Below, piece after piece: positions 52,697-61,437 of a DNA stretch of 64,000 bases. Location of the stretch: positions 372,001 to 436,000 of the forward strand of contig NZ_JAFLQZ010000001.1 of assembly GCF_017313265.1 (NCBI RefSeq), read 5' to 3'. Each line of letters begins with the position of its first letter. The first letter of the stretch is position 1. Under the pieces are notes generated by a model. The model saw only the letters and a list, made by a program, of their open reading frames with translations. It ran no database searches and was not told where the DNA came from. The DNA comes from Hymenobacter telluris (GTDB lineage Bacteria > Bacteroidota > Bacteroidia > Cytophagales > Hymenobacteraceae). A program made the translations under genes and the position numbers.

Positions 52697-53422
52697 ATGA
52701 GACTTGTTTTGCATGTGGCCCCGGTGTTGTTGCTGCTTGGGGTGGGAATGGGGTACAGCAGCCGGGCCCGCAAACTCACGCCGGCTGGGGTGTGGGTGGG
52801 AGGTGGCCTGGGGTTGCTTATTTTTCTAGGAGCCGGGTATCTGGGGCTGGGGTTGCTGGGGCTGTTTTTCGGGCTCGGCACGGCGGCTTCGGCATGGCGC
52901 GTGGCTGATAAGCGCCGGCTGGGGCTGGCCGAGGAAAACCGGGGCCGCCGTACGGCCGGGCAGGTGGTGGCCAACGCTGGGGTAGCGGGGGGCTTGGCGC
53001 TGCTGAGCTGGCCGTATCCGGCTTTTGCCCCTCTTGCTATCCTGATGCTGGCCGGCAGTTTTGCAGCTGCCACCGCCGATACGCTGGCTTCGGAATTGGG
53101 CAATATTTACGGTAGCCGGTACGTGAATATCCTCACTTTCCGCCCAGATAAACGAGGCGAAAACGGAGTTGTAAGCGTGGAAGGCACCTTGCTGGGGGTA
53201 GCTGGCAGTGGTGTAATAGCGGTGGCCTACTGCCTGAGCTATGGGTGGGGGCCGTGGCTCTGGTGGCTGCTGGTGGCTGGCACAGCCGGGAACCTAGTGG
53301 ATTCTTTGCTCGGTGCCACTCTTGAGCGGCGGGGCTTATTGTCGAATAACACTGTGAACTTGCTCAACACCCTAGCTGGAGCCGGCACGGCCGCAGCGCT
53401 ACGTCTCAGCCTGTTAGCTTGA
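52697..53422 (+). CDS. DUF92 family membrane protein (phytyl-phosphate-kinase-like)
   Basis: 241 residues, six or seven hydrophobic segments. The conserved loops are ATADTLASELGNIYG (about residues 127-141), RGENGVVSVEGTLLGVAGS and NLVDSLLGATLERRGLLSNNTVN. The DUF92 family includes the plant VTE6 phytyl-phosphate kinase. In Bacteroidota it probably phosphorylates a polyprenyl phosphate, which is an inference. A cytidylyl-type nucleotide donor is likely by analogy. Confidence 0.87.
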   Translation: MRLVLHVAPVLLLLGVGMGYSSRARKLTPAGVWVGGGLGLLIFLGAGYLGLGLLGLFFGLGTAASAWRVADKRRLGLAEENRGRRTAGQVVANAGVAGGLALLSWPYPAFAPLAILMLAGSFAAATADTLASELGNIYGSRYVNILTFRPDKRGENGVVSVEGTLLGVAGSGVIAVAYCLSYGWGPWLWWLLVAGTAGNLVDSLLGATLERRGLLSNNTVNLLNTLAGAGTAAALRLSLLA

Positions 53423-53632
53423 AGCTATATAGACCGGACACAACTTCTAGCGGACCACAACTTGAATCTAGCCGAGAAATCTTGTAGACTGACGTTGCGG
53501 CAACAGCCAACTCCGGACAGCCTAATGCAGCCAGCAAACAAGCCTTAGTTGCTACAAGTTGACTAATAGCGAAGTATTCAGCATAGCGAAATAAGCCAGC
53601 AGGTCAGCCGCCAGAACCAACAAATAAGTGGG

Positions 53633-54226
53633 TTAACGACGCGCTATGTGTTGCGTAACGGCGTCGCTGAGCGGTGAAACGGCCGGACCGAAGTAGTGAG
53701 TCAGGCGGCCGTTTTCATCAACGAGGTACTTGGCGAAGTTCCAGACCGGTGCCTGCTCGTTCCAGCCGTTCTGCTTGGTTTCAGAAAGCCAGCGGTACAC
53801 CGGGTTTTGTTCGTTGGCTTTCACTACCACGCTTTTCTTCATCAGCGGAAACGACACCCCGAAGTTCACCTGGCAGAATTCCTGAATGGCATGGTCGTTG
53901 GCCTTTTCCTGCTCCGCAAAGTCATTGGCCGGAAAGCCCAGCACCACCAGTTGATCGGCATATTGTTCGGAAAGCTGCTGGAGTTCCTCGTACTGGTTGG
54001 TGTAGCCGCAATTAGAGGCCGTATTCACCAGCAGCACCTTTTTGCCTTTTAGGTTCCCGAACGGTAAATCCTGGCCGTTGTTGAGTTGCCCGGTCAGGTT
54101 ATAAAAGGGAGTAGTAGCTGGTTTAGCCTGCTTGTTTTCCAGCACCTGCCCCCGGCTGCCCGAGCCCGACAAGCGCATAATGAGTGGATACAGCAGCTTC
54201 AGAAATTTCTGGCGAAAGGTGGCCAT
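53633..54226 (-). CDS. Glutathione peroxidase family protein (BtuE-like)
   Basis: 197 residues with a basic N-terminal segment (residues 1-40) longer than usual; a membrane anchor is not clear. The thioredoxin-fold core has peroxidatic Cys73 in NTASNCGYT, FPANDFAEQE in place of the classic FPCNQFGxQE, EFCQVNFGVSFPLM with a likely resolving Cys, and WNFAKYLVDENG with the active-site Trp-Asn. It would reduce peroxides with thioredoxin. The position of the classic Gln is Asp. Confidence 0.92.
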   Translation of the reverse strand: MATFRQKFLKLLYPLIMRLSGSGSRGQVLENKQAKPATTPFYNLTGQLNNGQDLPFGNLKGKKVLLVNTASNCGYTNQYEELQQLSEQYADQLVVLGFPANDFAEQEKANDHAIQEFCQVNFGVSFPLMKKSVVVKANEQNPVYRWLSETKQNGWNEQAPVWNFAKYLVDENGRLTHYFGPAVSPLSDAVTQHIARR

Positions 54227-54299
54227 ACGATTGGGTTAGACACAAAGATGAGGCCTGTACGTAAATGCGCCGCACAATGGCTACTAATTACCTTTAAAG

Positions 54300-54337
54300 C
54301 CAACCGCCCCCCAACTAACTAGTCAGGGGGCGGTTGG
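54300..54337 (-). terminator. Terminator of the SusC/SusD operon
   Basis: CCAACCGCCCCC (54300-54311) and GGGGGCGGTTGG (54326-54337) are perfect 12-bp arms with a 14-base loop, 34 bp past the SusD stop. Confidence 0.82.
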
Positions 54338-54370
54338 TTGTAGTAGTAAGCTGATCTAATCAACTACTGG

Positions 54371-56179
54371 CTATTGCAGCGGGTCGAAAGCGCCGCCCCA
54401 GGTGTTGTTCTGAATCAGCTGCGGGTTGTTGTCGATGGACTGCTGGGGTAGCGCGAAGAAGTAATACTCCGGCTTCCACTTGATGCCATCGGGGTAGGTT
54501 GCCGCTGTCGTCCCATCCAGTACCCGAGTCGTGATGGTGAAGTAGTTGGTATACACCTGGTCGATGTCGAGGTTGTCGCGAGTGGTGGCGAAATCGGTGG
54601 GTACGCCAGTGGTTTTCAGTGTGATGATCAGGCCCTCACGGCGCTTGCCGTTGAGAGTGGTTTCAAACTTTTTCCAGCGGCGCAAATCCCAGAACCGCTT
54701 GCCTTCGAAAGCCAGCTCAATTTGCCGCTCATACAGGATGGCGTCGAACATTTGTGCCCGGCTCATGCCCGCTTGCAAACCATAGTCGCCGGTGCCGGCT
54801 TCGATGCCGGCCCGCGCCCGAATGGCCCGGAGCTGGGTGTAGGCCTCCGTGAGGTTACCCACCCCGCAGGCAGCTTCGGCCAGGTTCAGCAGCACCTCGG
54901 CATAGCGAATCTCAATCCAGTCGGTTCCGACGATGTTTACCGTGTTGGCTGCTACCGTAGGGTTAATGGCTTTACGCAGGTAGAAGCTGGTAGGGGTAGC
55001 GCCGGAGGGCTCCACGCTGGTAGTACCCCGCAGATACGTCCAGAGCTTGTAGTTGGCGTTGCCGTTCAGAGGCCAGTTGGCGCCGTTGTAGGCAATGGTC
55101 TTGCCGAACCGGGGGTCCCGGTTTTTGTAGAACAGCTGCGTACTGTAAGCGTATTTGGTCGATTCGCCGGGCTTCTTGCCGTCGAGCATCGGGAAGGCCT
55201 TGGCCAAATCCCAGGTAGGCCGGTTGGAGCCGCCGCCCGTACCCGTGTACGAAGGCCGGGTGGCATTGTCGTATTGGTTGTTCTTGGCGTTCTGGGTGCC
55301 GTTGGCGGTGGTGTTGTAGCCCGTTACCAGCACGGCCTCGGGGTTGTTTGCCTCCTGAAACCACAATTGGTCGAACGAGGCGTGCAAGCCAAAGCCGTTG
55401 GCACTCAGTAGCGTCCGGGCCTGCTGGCTGGCGGCAAAGGCCCGCTGCCATTTGGTGGCATCATCAGAAGGGTTGAACTGCGGGCTGGCGGCGTAAAGCA
55501 GAGCGCGAGCTTTAAAGGCAGCAGCGGCACCGCTCGTGATGCGGCCCCAGCTGCCGCTGGCAGTCCACTTGCCCGGCAGGTAGGCAATAGCAGAATCCAA
55601 GTCGGCAACAATCTGGTTGAAGCACTCAGTGGTGGTATTGCGCGGTAGGTAGGCGGCATCACGCGCTTCCGGACCTACTGCCTGCTGTGGCGTGAGCACC
55701 AAGGGTACCCCGCCGTATATGCGTACCAAGTCGAAATAGCGGTACGCGCGGAAGAACAGCGCCTCGCCTTTGAGCAGGTTGCGCGGCTGGGTTGGAATCG
55801 GCGACCGTTCGAGGCCCCGGATAAACATGTTGATGGTCCGGATCTTACCGTAGTTGTTGTTGGCCGCCAGCGCCGTGCCAAAATCCGTTACAGTGTTCTG
55901 CGTTACCACGCCGCGGAGGTAGTCGTTGTCGGAGGCCGCTTCTTCTGACAGGCCGCTGGGGTTCTGGCTGCCCAGCCCCACACCCGTCTGGCCGAACCAA
56001 GTGGGTAGGTTCTGGTCGTAGATGTAGCTCAGGTTGAGAAACGCAATGGTTTCGTTCTGGAACACCAGCTCTTCGCTGGCGGCGGAAAGGTCAATCTTGT
56101 CCAGCGTGTCTTTGCAGCCCGCAATGGTCAGCGCGGAAGCCGAAAAAGCGAGAAGGGCAGCTATGCGAGTGAATTTCAT
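54371..56179 (-). CDS. SusD/RagB family outer-membrane lipoprotein
   Basis: 602 residues. The lipobox LTIAGC places the lipid-anchored Cys at residue 22. The family fold of TPR-like helices is indicated by RGLERSPIPTQPRNLLKGEALFFRAYRYFDLVRIYG, then AALLYAASPQFNP-type and WIEIRYAEVLLNLAEAACGVGNLTEAYTQLRAIRARAG blocks, and ELAFEGKRFWDLRRW near the C-terminus. It binds glycans at the cell surface and closes the SusC channel. It starts 14 bp after SusC, forming the usual pair. Confidence 0.96.
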   Translation of the reverse strand: MKFTRIAALLAFSASALTIAGCKDTLDKIDLSAASEELVFQNETIAFLNLSYIYDQNLPTWFGQTGVGLGSQNPSGLSEEAASDNDYLRGVVTQNTVTDFGTALAANNNYGKIRTINMFIRGLERSPIPTQPRNLLKGEALFFRAYRYFDLVRIYGGVPLVLTPQQAVGPEARDAAYLPRNTTTECFNQIVADLDSAIAYLPGKWTASGSWGRITSGAAAAFKARALLYAASPQFNPSDDATKWQRAFAASQQARTLLSANGFGLHASFDQLWFQEANNPEAVLVTGYNTTANGTQNAKNNQYDNATRPSYTGTGGGSNRPTWDLAKAFPMLDGKKPGESTKYAYSTQLFYKNRDPRFGKTIAYNGANWPLNGNANYKLWTYLRGTTSVEPSGATPTSFYLRKAINPTVAANTVNIVGTDWIEIRYAEVLLNLAEAACGVGNLTEAYTQLRAIRARAGIEAGTGDYGLQAGMSRAQMFDAILYERQIELAFEGKRFWDLRRWKKFETTLNGKRREGLIITLKTTGVPTDFATTRDNLDIDQVYTNYFTITTRVLDGTTAATYPDGIKWKPEYYFFALPQQSIDNNPQLIQNNTWGGAFDPLQ

Positions 56180-56193
56180 GAGTGCAGAGAAAA

Positions 56194-59100
56194 TTAGAAG
56201 CCAACGTTCAAACCCAGCGACAACGACCGGAGCGTGGGGTAGGCATCGTAGCTACCCGAGTAGGTTTTGTAGCTGTAGGGGTTGTAGAAGTTGATAGGGT
56301 TAACTGCCACAAAGAATACTTTCACGCTGCTGATATTGGCCCGACTTACGAAGGCGGTAGGCAGGGTATAAGAAACAGTGGCGTTGCGCATGCTGGCCGT
56401 CAGGGAGCTGCGGTACCAGAACTCGGAAGTGCGGTTATAAGTGTTGGCGGTGCCCGGTGATGGGTACTTCGCATCCGTATTGTCGGGTGCCCAGTGGTCG
56501 GCCCAGAACTCCGGCCGGTTGGCGGTAGGCGTGGCCACGGTGCGGGCAACTCCTTCTACCAGCGCCTGGCCCCCAAACGACATGCCCATAGTTATCTGAA
56601 CGGTGAGGCCCTTATACGACACGCTGGGGTTGAGACCAATACTGTAGTGGTTGCTGGCCTTCCTGTTCAGAAATGTTACGTCGTCCTCCGTGATTTTACC
56701 ATCACGCTCCGTGTAGTTACCAGAGGCGTCTTTGGGGCCGCGGATGTCTTCGTAGTACAGCATCCCCGGCGCCGGCTTGTCGCCGAACTGAGTGAAGGTT
56801 GTGGGGTTGAGCTGCGGGTTGGCCTGGAAGAAGGCATCAATGTCTTCCTGGGTCCGGAACATGCCCAGATACTTGTAGCCAAGTACGCCCTGGTCCCGTG
56901 AGCGGCCGGTTGGGTCATCAAACTGCCCAAGTTTGCCTCGCTCCACGTCCACTCTGATTTGCTTGTCGTCGTTCCACGACAGGAACGTATTCACCCGGTA
57001 CGATAAATCGTTGGTGATTTTGTCGCCGTAGCCCACCGACAGTTCGTAGCCGAACCCATCAATAGCCGCGTAGTTTTCTGAGGGCAGCGGTGCGCCAATC
57101 AGCAGCGGGGCCGAAGAGGTAATCGACGTAAGCATGTTCCGGCGCTGGTCGAGGAAGCCATCGGCGCTGACGGAGAGGCGGTTATTCAGGAACCGAGCGT
57201 CGATACCAGCGTTGTACTTCCGGTTCTCATCCCACTGCGCGTTGCGGTTGGCCAGCGCGTTGTTCGGCGACACGGTGAGGGTGCGGTCGGCGTTGCCGCC
57301 AAATACCGCGCCTTTGCCAATCTCGAAGCGGTAGTTTTCCTGCCAGTTGTAGGCGCGGGTGGCGTCCCCGCCCAGCAAGCCCACCGAGCCGCGGATTTTC
57401 AGGAAATTAACGCCGTTGCCTTTCGGGAAGAATCTTTCCTCGGAAAGTACCCAGCCCGCCGACAAAGAAGGGAACAGGCCCCAGCGATGCTCCGGCGCAA
57501 AGTTGGTGGAGCCGTCGTAGCGCATGGCCAGCTCCACAAAGTACTTGTTGGCGAAGTTGTAGTTGATGCGGCCGGCGTAGGAGAGGATGCCCGATTCCGA
57601 AGTGCTTTCCTCGGTTACCATGTCGCCCGTAGCGAAGCGCATGTTATCGAGGCCCCCCGGTACGATGCCGGTCTTGTAACTAGCCGTCTGGTCGAATTTT
57701 GTCTCGGCCTGCTCGAAGAACGCCAGCGCCGAAACGTGGTGCTGGCCGAACTGCTGCTCGTAGTTCAGGTAGCCGTTGAACTGGTAGGTGTCGTTGTAGC
57801 TGGGTACCACCCGCACAATGTCACCGTTGCGTAGCGTGCGCTGCTGCACCACGTCGCCCCCCGGAATGTGCCGGTTCGTGCCCAGGCCTCGGTATTCGGT
57901 TACTACGTAGCTGGTACCAAACTGCTTGCCGAAGTTGTTGTCGAGGGTACGGCTGTAGAGCACCCGCGCCTTCAAGCCCTTCAGAAACGGAATGTCGTAG
58001 TCGATGTTGGCCGTCAGGTTCAGGCCGGTGTTGCGTTGCGAGGTATAGTTGTTGGATTTTTGCACTTCAAAGAAGTGAGTGGCATCCACGCTGTTGGTAT
58101 TGCCGAAACCCGGCGCCGAGTACGCCGGCTTGCCGTCAATGTAGAAGGCCCCGAACTTAGGCGTAAAGAGCAACGACCTCATGTCGTTGTCCGGGCTTTC
58201 GGTGCCCTGCTTGAAGTAATACGTCTGCGACTTGTACAAGTCGCCGCTCAGCGAGAGGCCCGCTTTCAGGCCGGTAGCCACCGTTACGTCGGTGCTGGCC
58301 CGGAACGTCCACTTATCGGAATTGATATTGTCGAAGTTGCCATTCTGGCGGTTGTACGACACACCCGCGAAATACGTAGCCCTGTCGCTGCCGCCGCTCA
58401 CGTTCAGCGCGTTACGGGTCAGGGTCGAGGGCTTCCAGGCCTGCTCCAGCCAGTTGGTGCTGTTGTTGGCGAAGTACTCCAGCTCGTCGGGCGTGTAAAT
58501 CAGCGGGTCCGTAGCGGGACGGCCCCGGTAGAAGTTCAGGTCGTTGAGGTAAGTGGCGTGTTCCACACCGCTCATCATGGTAGGCAGGCGCGCATCTGAC
58601 ATCCCCACCGAGCCACTATAGGAGAATTTGGCTGGGCCGGCTTTGCCGCGCTTGGTGGCCACCACCACTACGCCCTGGTTGGAGCGCGCCCCGTAGATGG
58701 CCGCCGCCGCATCCTTAAGCACCGATATAGCCTCTACCTCCGACTGGTCGAGCAGGTTGAAGTCTTCCTCCGTGCGCACCACATTGTCAATTACATAGAG
58801 TGGGCGAGTAGTACCGCCGTCTTTGGAGAGAACAACCGGGTTACGAACCGTAATCTGGCCTTTCTCGCCGGGGCGGGCAGTGCCGCCGCTCACGCCCACG
58901 CCGGGGTTTTGGCCGGCAATGGCGGTGGAGAGGCTGCCTACTGGCAACTCCTCAATGGCCTTCATATCCACAGTAGCTACGGCTCCTGTGAGGCTCACTT
59001 TAGACTGAGTGCCGTAGGCTACTACCACTACCTCATCCAAGGCAGCCGCATCATCAACCAGCACCACATCAAGGCTGGAGCGGCCGCCAATGGCTACTTC

Positions 59101-59436
59101 CTGCTTTTTGAAGCCAATGGAGCTGATAACCAGCGTTTCGTTGCCGGTGGGCACGTTGAGGCGGAACACACCTTTGGCATCGGTAGCGGTGCCCGTAGTG
59201 GTGCCTTTAATGACCACGCTAACCCCTGGTATGCCTTCGCCTTTGGCATCCCGCACCGTGCCGGTCAGGTTGATAAAGGCTGCGGAAGACACGGTGGGTG
59301 CAGAGCCTACAGCCGGGCTGGCCACAGCGGCGCTGGCTACGCCAGCGCTAAGCAAAAAGCCGGCTAACATGGCATACGCAGCCTGTTGGCTGGTGCTAAG
59401 CGGGCGGGGAGGAAGTAGGGGTACAAAACGGGTCAT
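56194..59436 (-). CDS. SusC/RagA family TonB-linked outer-membrane transporter
   Basis: 1080 residues from ATG 59434-59436 (MTRFVPLLPPRPLSTSQQAA; a slightly earlier Met is possible). A signal segment at about 22-40 is followed by a carboxypeptidase-regulatory domain (GTVRDAKGEGIPGVSVVIKG). A plug domain follows (SLSTAIAGQNPGVGVSGGTARPGEKG, VIDNV, ILKDAAAAIYG-type block, SNQGVVVVATKRGK), then a 22-strand barrel ending in LRSLSLGLNVGF. It imports oligosaccharides with energy from TonB. The substrate is probably a pectin fragment, given its neighbours. Confidence 0.96.
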   Translation of the reverse strand: MTRFVPLLPPRPLSTSQQAAYAMLAGFLLSAGVASAAVASPAVGSAPTVSSAAFINLTGTVRDAKGEGIPGVSVVIKGTTTGTATDAKGVFRLNVPTGNETLVISSIGFKKQEVAIGGRSSLDVVLVDDAAALDEVVVVAYGTQSKVSLTGAVATVDMKAIEELPVGSLSTAIAGQNPGVGVSGGTARPGEKGQITVRNPVVLSKDGGTTRPLYVIDNVVRTEEDFNLLDQSEVEAISVLKDAAAAIYGARSNQGVVVVATKRGKAGPAKFSYSGSVGMSDARLPTMMSGVEHATYLNDLNFYRGRPATDPLIYTPDELEYFANNSTNWLEQAWKPSTLTRNALNVSGGSDRATYFAGVSYNRQNGNFDNINSDKWTFRASTDVTVATGLKAGLSLSGDLYKSQTYYFKQGTESPDNDMRSLLFTPKFGAFYIDGKPAYSAPGFGNTNSVDATHFFEVQKSNNYTSQRNTGLNLTANIDYDIPFLKGLKARVLYSRTLDNNFGKQFGTSYVVTEYRGLGTNRHIPGGDVVQQRTLRNGDIVRVVPSYNDTYQFNGYLNYEQQFGQHHVSALAFFEQAETKFDQTASYKTGIVPGGLDNMRFATGDMVTEESTSESGILSYAGRINYNFANKYFVELAMRYDGSTNFAPEHRWGLFPSLSAGWVLSEERFFPKGNGVNFLKIRGSVGLLGGDATRAYNWQENYRFEIGKGAVFGGNADRTLTVSPNNALANRNAQWDENRKYNAGIDARFLNNRLSVSADGFLDQRRNMLTSITSSAPLLIGAPLPSENYAAIDGFGYELSVGYGDKITNDLSYRVNTFLSWNDDKQIRVDVERGKLGQFDDPTGRSRDQGVLGYKYLGMFRTQEDIDAFFQANPQLNPTTFTQFGDKPAPGMLYYEDIRGPKDASGNYTERDGKITEDDVTFLNRKASNHYSIGLNPSVSYKGLTVQITMGMSFGGQALVEGVARTVATPTANRPEFWADHWAPDNTDAKYPSPGTANTYNRTSEFWYRSSLTASMRNATVSYTLPTAFVSRANISSVKVFFVAVNPINFYNPYSYKTYSGSYDAYPTLRSLSLGLNVGF

Positions 59437-59479
59437 AGCAGTTGATTTGTGGGAAAACACATGCTGTGTGGGGGAATTT

Positions 59480-60178
59480 TTATTTTGCGGGTTGAGTGGC
59501 TTCGGCTGCCTTACGCTCGGCTATGCGGGCCTGCCAGTCCTTGCCGGCCTGGTTCATGTCGATACCCGCCGCCGAGAGGTAGTTGTTGATCTTGCCTTTG
59601 TATTTGCCAAACCACGCGTGCTTTTTTTCCGAGGTGCTAGCATCCATGGCGTGCTCCCGGGCTTCTACCAACCAGGCCAGCATCTGTGCTTTCTGCGCCT
59701 CGGTTAGGTTGGGCAGCATATCATTGTAAGCGCGCATCGTGTTGGGAGCCACGCTGTAAGTCATGCCGTCTTTCACTTTCTCAACCTGGGCGGCCGTAAG
59801 GTGGCGCTCCAATTTTTTGAGGTATTGCGCGTGAAGCTTATCGAGGGCGGCATTCGTGGCCGCTTCCGACTTCTCCAGCTCAGCCTTGGTGGCTTCGTCC
59901 TGTGGTTTTGCCTTGATAGCGGTTACCTGGGCTTTCTGCTTTTCGTGAATCTCGTTGAGCGCCCGGTACTGGCCGGCAATAATATCCCGAACCTGACCGC
60001 TGGTTTTGGCGTTCAAAGAACCTAGCGTTGCCACAATCTTGTCGGCTCGCTCGTTGATGGTGCGCGTATAAGCTGCCTCTTTGGTTTCCGTTGGCGGGGT
60101 GGTTTGAGCGGCAGCTGAAACCACAGCGGTAACAGATAAAACCCCGGCAAATAGATAGCTGCGAAAGGTGTGGTGCAT
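59480..60178 (-). CDS. DUF3826 secreted protein
   Basis: 232 residues with a signal peptide (YLFAGVLSVTAVVSAAAQ). The mature protein is almost entirely helical: ERADKIVATLGSLN, VRDIIAGQYRALNEIHEKQK and KLERHLTAAQVEKVKDGMTY, and then WFGKYKGKINNYLSAAGIDM. These are the DUF3826 blocks. I know this family from Bacteroidota polysaccharide utilisation loci, without an assigned activity. It lies 43 bp before SusC and is probably co-transcribed. Confidence 0.88.
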   Translation of the reverse strand: MHHTFRSYLFAGVLSVTAVVSAAAQTTPPTETKEAAYTRTINERADKIVATLGSLNAKTSGQVRDIIAGQYRALNEIHEKQKAQVTAIKAKPQDEATKAELEKSEAATNAALDKLHAQYLKKLERHLTAAQVEKVKDGMTYSVAPNTMRAYNDMLPNLTEAQKAQMLAWLVEAREHAMDASTSEKKHAWFGKYKGKINNYLSAAGIDMNQAGKDWQARIAERKAAEATQPAK

Positions 60179-60391
60179 AATTGAGGAGTGGCTTCAGTAC
60201 AGCAGCAAGTTACACCCTCCCCAAGAGGCAGCTATGCACCTTTTAGGCAACTTGTTATACGATATTATCATGTGGCTTCCGGTACGGGCTAAAAACCCGC
60301 TTTCAGGATTACCAAAGCACTAATTCACGAGAAATAGTTCGAGGTCAAGCACATAATTGTGCTGGTAAGTGATGACTCAGCCAATCGTTTG

Positions 60392-60407
60392 TATTGTATA
60401 TACAATA
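60392..60407. promoter_or_regulatory. 16-bp perfect palindrome, GntR-type operator candidate
   Basis: TATTGTATATACAATA is exactly self-complementary and contains TTGTATATACAA, similar in form to operators of GntR-family regulators of sugar-acid genes. It lies in the AT-rich gap between the TIM-barrel gene and DUF3826-SusC-SusD, about 214 bp upstream of DUF3826. A second small hairpin, AGCACA-TAAT-TGTGCT, is at 60348-60363. Confidence 0.5.
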
Positions 60408-60446
60408 TAGTTACTATTTCCAAGCGGAATTGAGCTGTTTTTCCTC

Positions 60447-61349
60447 CTAACTGGCTTGAAAAATCGACTTCAAATATGCCGTATTGGCTCCGAAATTTCT
60501 TTTCACGTTGCGGGCGTCGTTGGCGTCGCGTGAGCGTTCAATCACCAGCCAACCTTCCCAGCCCATTTCAGCTAATGTCTGCTTGACTTTGCGCATGTCG
60601 AGGCGGGTGTTGTTTTCCAGCCACACGCCGTCTTCGTCGGTGGCGTGCATCTGGCAGATACGCTTGCGGCCCAGAATCTTGAGTTCTTGATGCAGGTCGC
60701 GGCCTTCCTTGAGCGGGTTCGAGAAGTTGAAATAGATTTGGATGTGCCTGGAGCCTATTTCGCGCAGCAGCTCCACCTCGCCTTTGGCATCCAGGGAGGT
60801 TTCGATGCCGACTACCACACCGGCTTTCTGGGCCATCTTGCCTACTACTTTCAGGCGCTCCACAATGGCGGGGCGCAGCTCCGGGTTCTTCACTAGGTCG
60901 CCCTGGGTGCCGAGCGGCAGGAAAGCCACCTTCACGTTCATGGCCTTCATGGTGTCGAGGCAGTCCTGCACCATGCGCTGGTAGGTGGGGCGGGTGGCGA
61001 AGGACTGGGCGTAGAAGCCCGTCATGGCCAACGAGCAGATTTCCAGGTTCAGTTCCTTAGCTTTATCAAGAAACTGCTGCCTGATTTCCGGCTTGGCTAG
61101 CTGGTTATCAAAGGTTTCGCGCTGGCCTAAGCCACCCATATCAATTTCCACGCCGTCGGCCCCGATGTCCTTAGTAAGCTGCAAGGCCCCCAACTTCTGC
61201 CGCTTCAGAATCATCAGGTCCACCACGGCAATTTTGTAGGTCAGCTTCTTGCTGCTAGCCGAAGAAGTGGCCCAGGGCAAGAGCAAGCCAGCCGTGAGCA
61301 AAGAGCCGGCTTTCAGAAATTCCCGACGATTGAGTGGGTTTGGGTGCAT
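60447..61349 (-). CDS. Tat-exported sugar phosphate isomerase/epimerase-like TIM-barrel protein
   Basis: 300 residues. The N-terminus carries a twin-arginine signal (NRREFLKAGSLLTAGLLLPWA), pointing to Tat export to the periplasm. The xylose-isomerase-like TIM barrel has GADGVEIDMGGLGQ, NLEICSLAMTGFYAQ, FLPLGTQGDL, VVGIETSLDAKGEVELL, QIYFNFSN and WLVIERSRDA, with metal-ligand candidates Glu, Asp and His. It would isomerise or epimerise a free sugar. Whether it acts on a pectin-derived sugar is inferred from its place in the cluster. Confidence 0.85.
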   Translation of the reverse strand: MHPNPLNRREFLKAGSLLTAGLLLPWATSSASSKKLTYKIAVVDLMILKRQKLGALQLTKDIGADGVEIDMGGLGQRETFDNQLAKPEIRQQFLDKAKELNLEICSLAMTGFYAQSFATRPTYQRMVQDCLDTMKAMNVKVAFLPLGTQGDLVKNPELRPAIVERLKVVGKMAQKAGVVVGIETSLDAKGEVELLREIGSRHIQIYFNFSNPLKEGRDLHQELKILGRKRICQMHATDEDGVWLENNTRLDMRKVKQTLAEMGWEGWLVIERSRDANDARNVKRNFGANTAYLKSIFQAS

Positions 61350-61437
61350 GGCGGAGCAGTTAGTAAATACTTACTGATACTATTCTAGAGGCTAAGCAGG
61401 AGCCGGTTCCAGGCGGGTTCCTTTGTCAGGCAGGGCG

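Noticed and set aside
53633..54226. Loss of the classic Gln (Asp instead) in the glutathione peroxidase as a sign of inactivity
   Set aside because: The FPxND variant is, as far as I recall, common in bacterial members of the family; the peroxidatic Cys and Trp-Asn are present.
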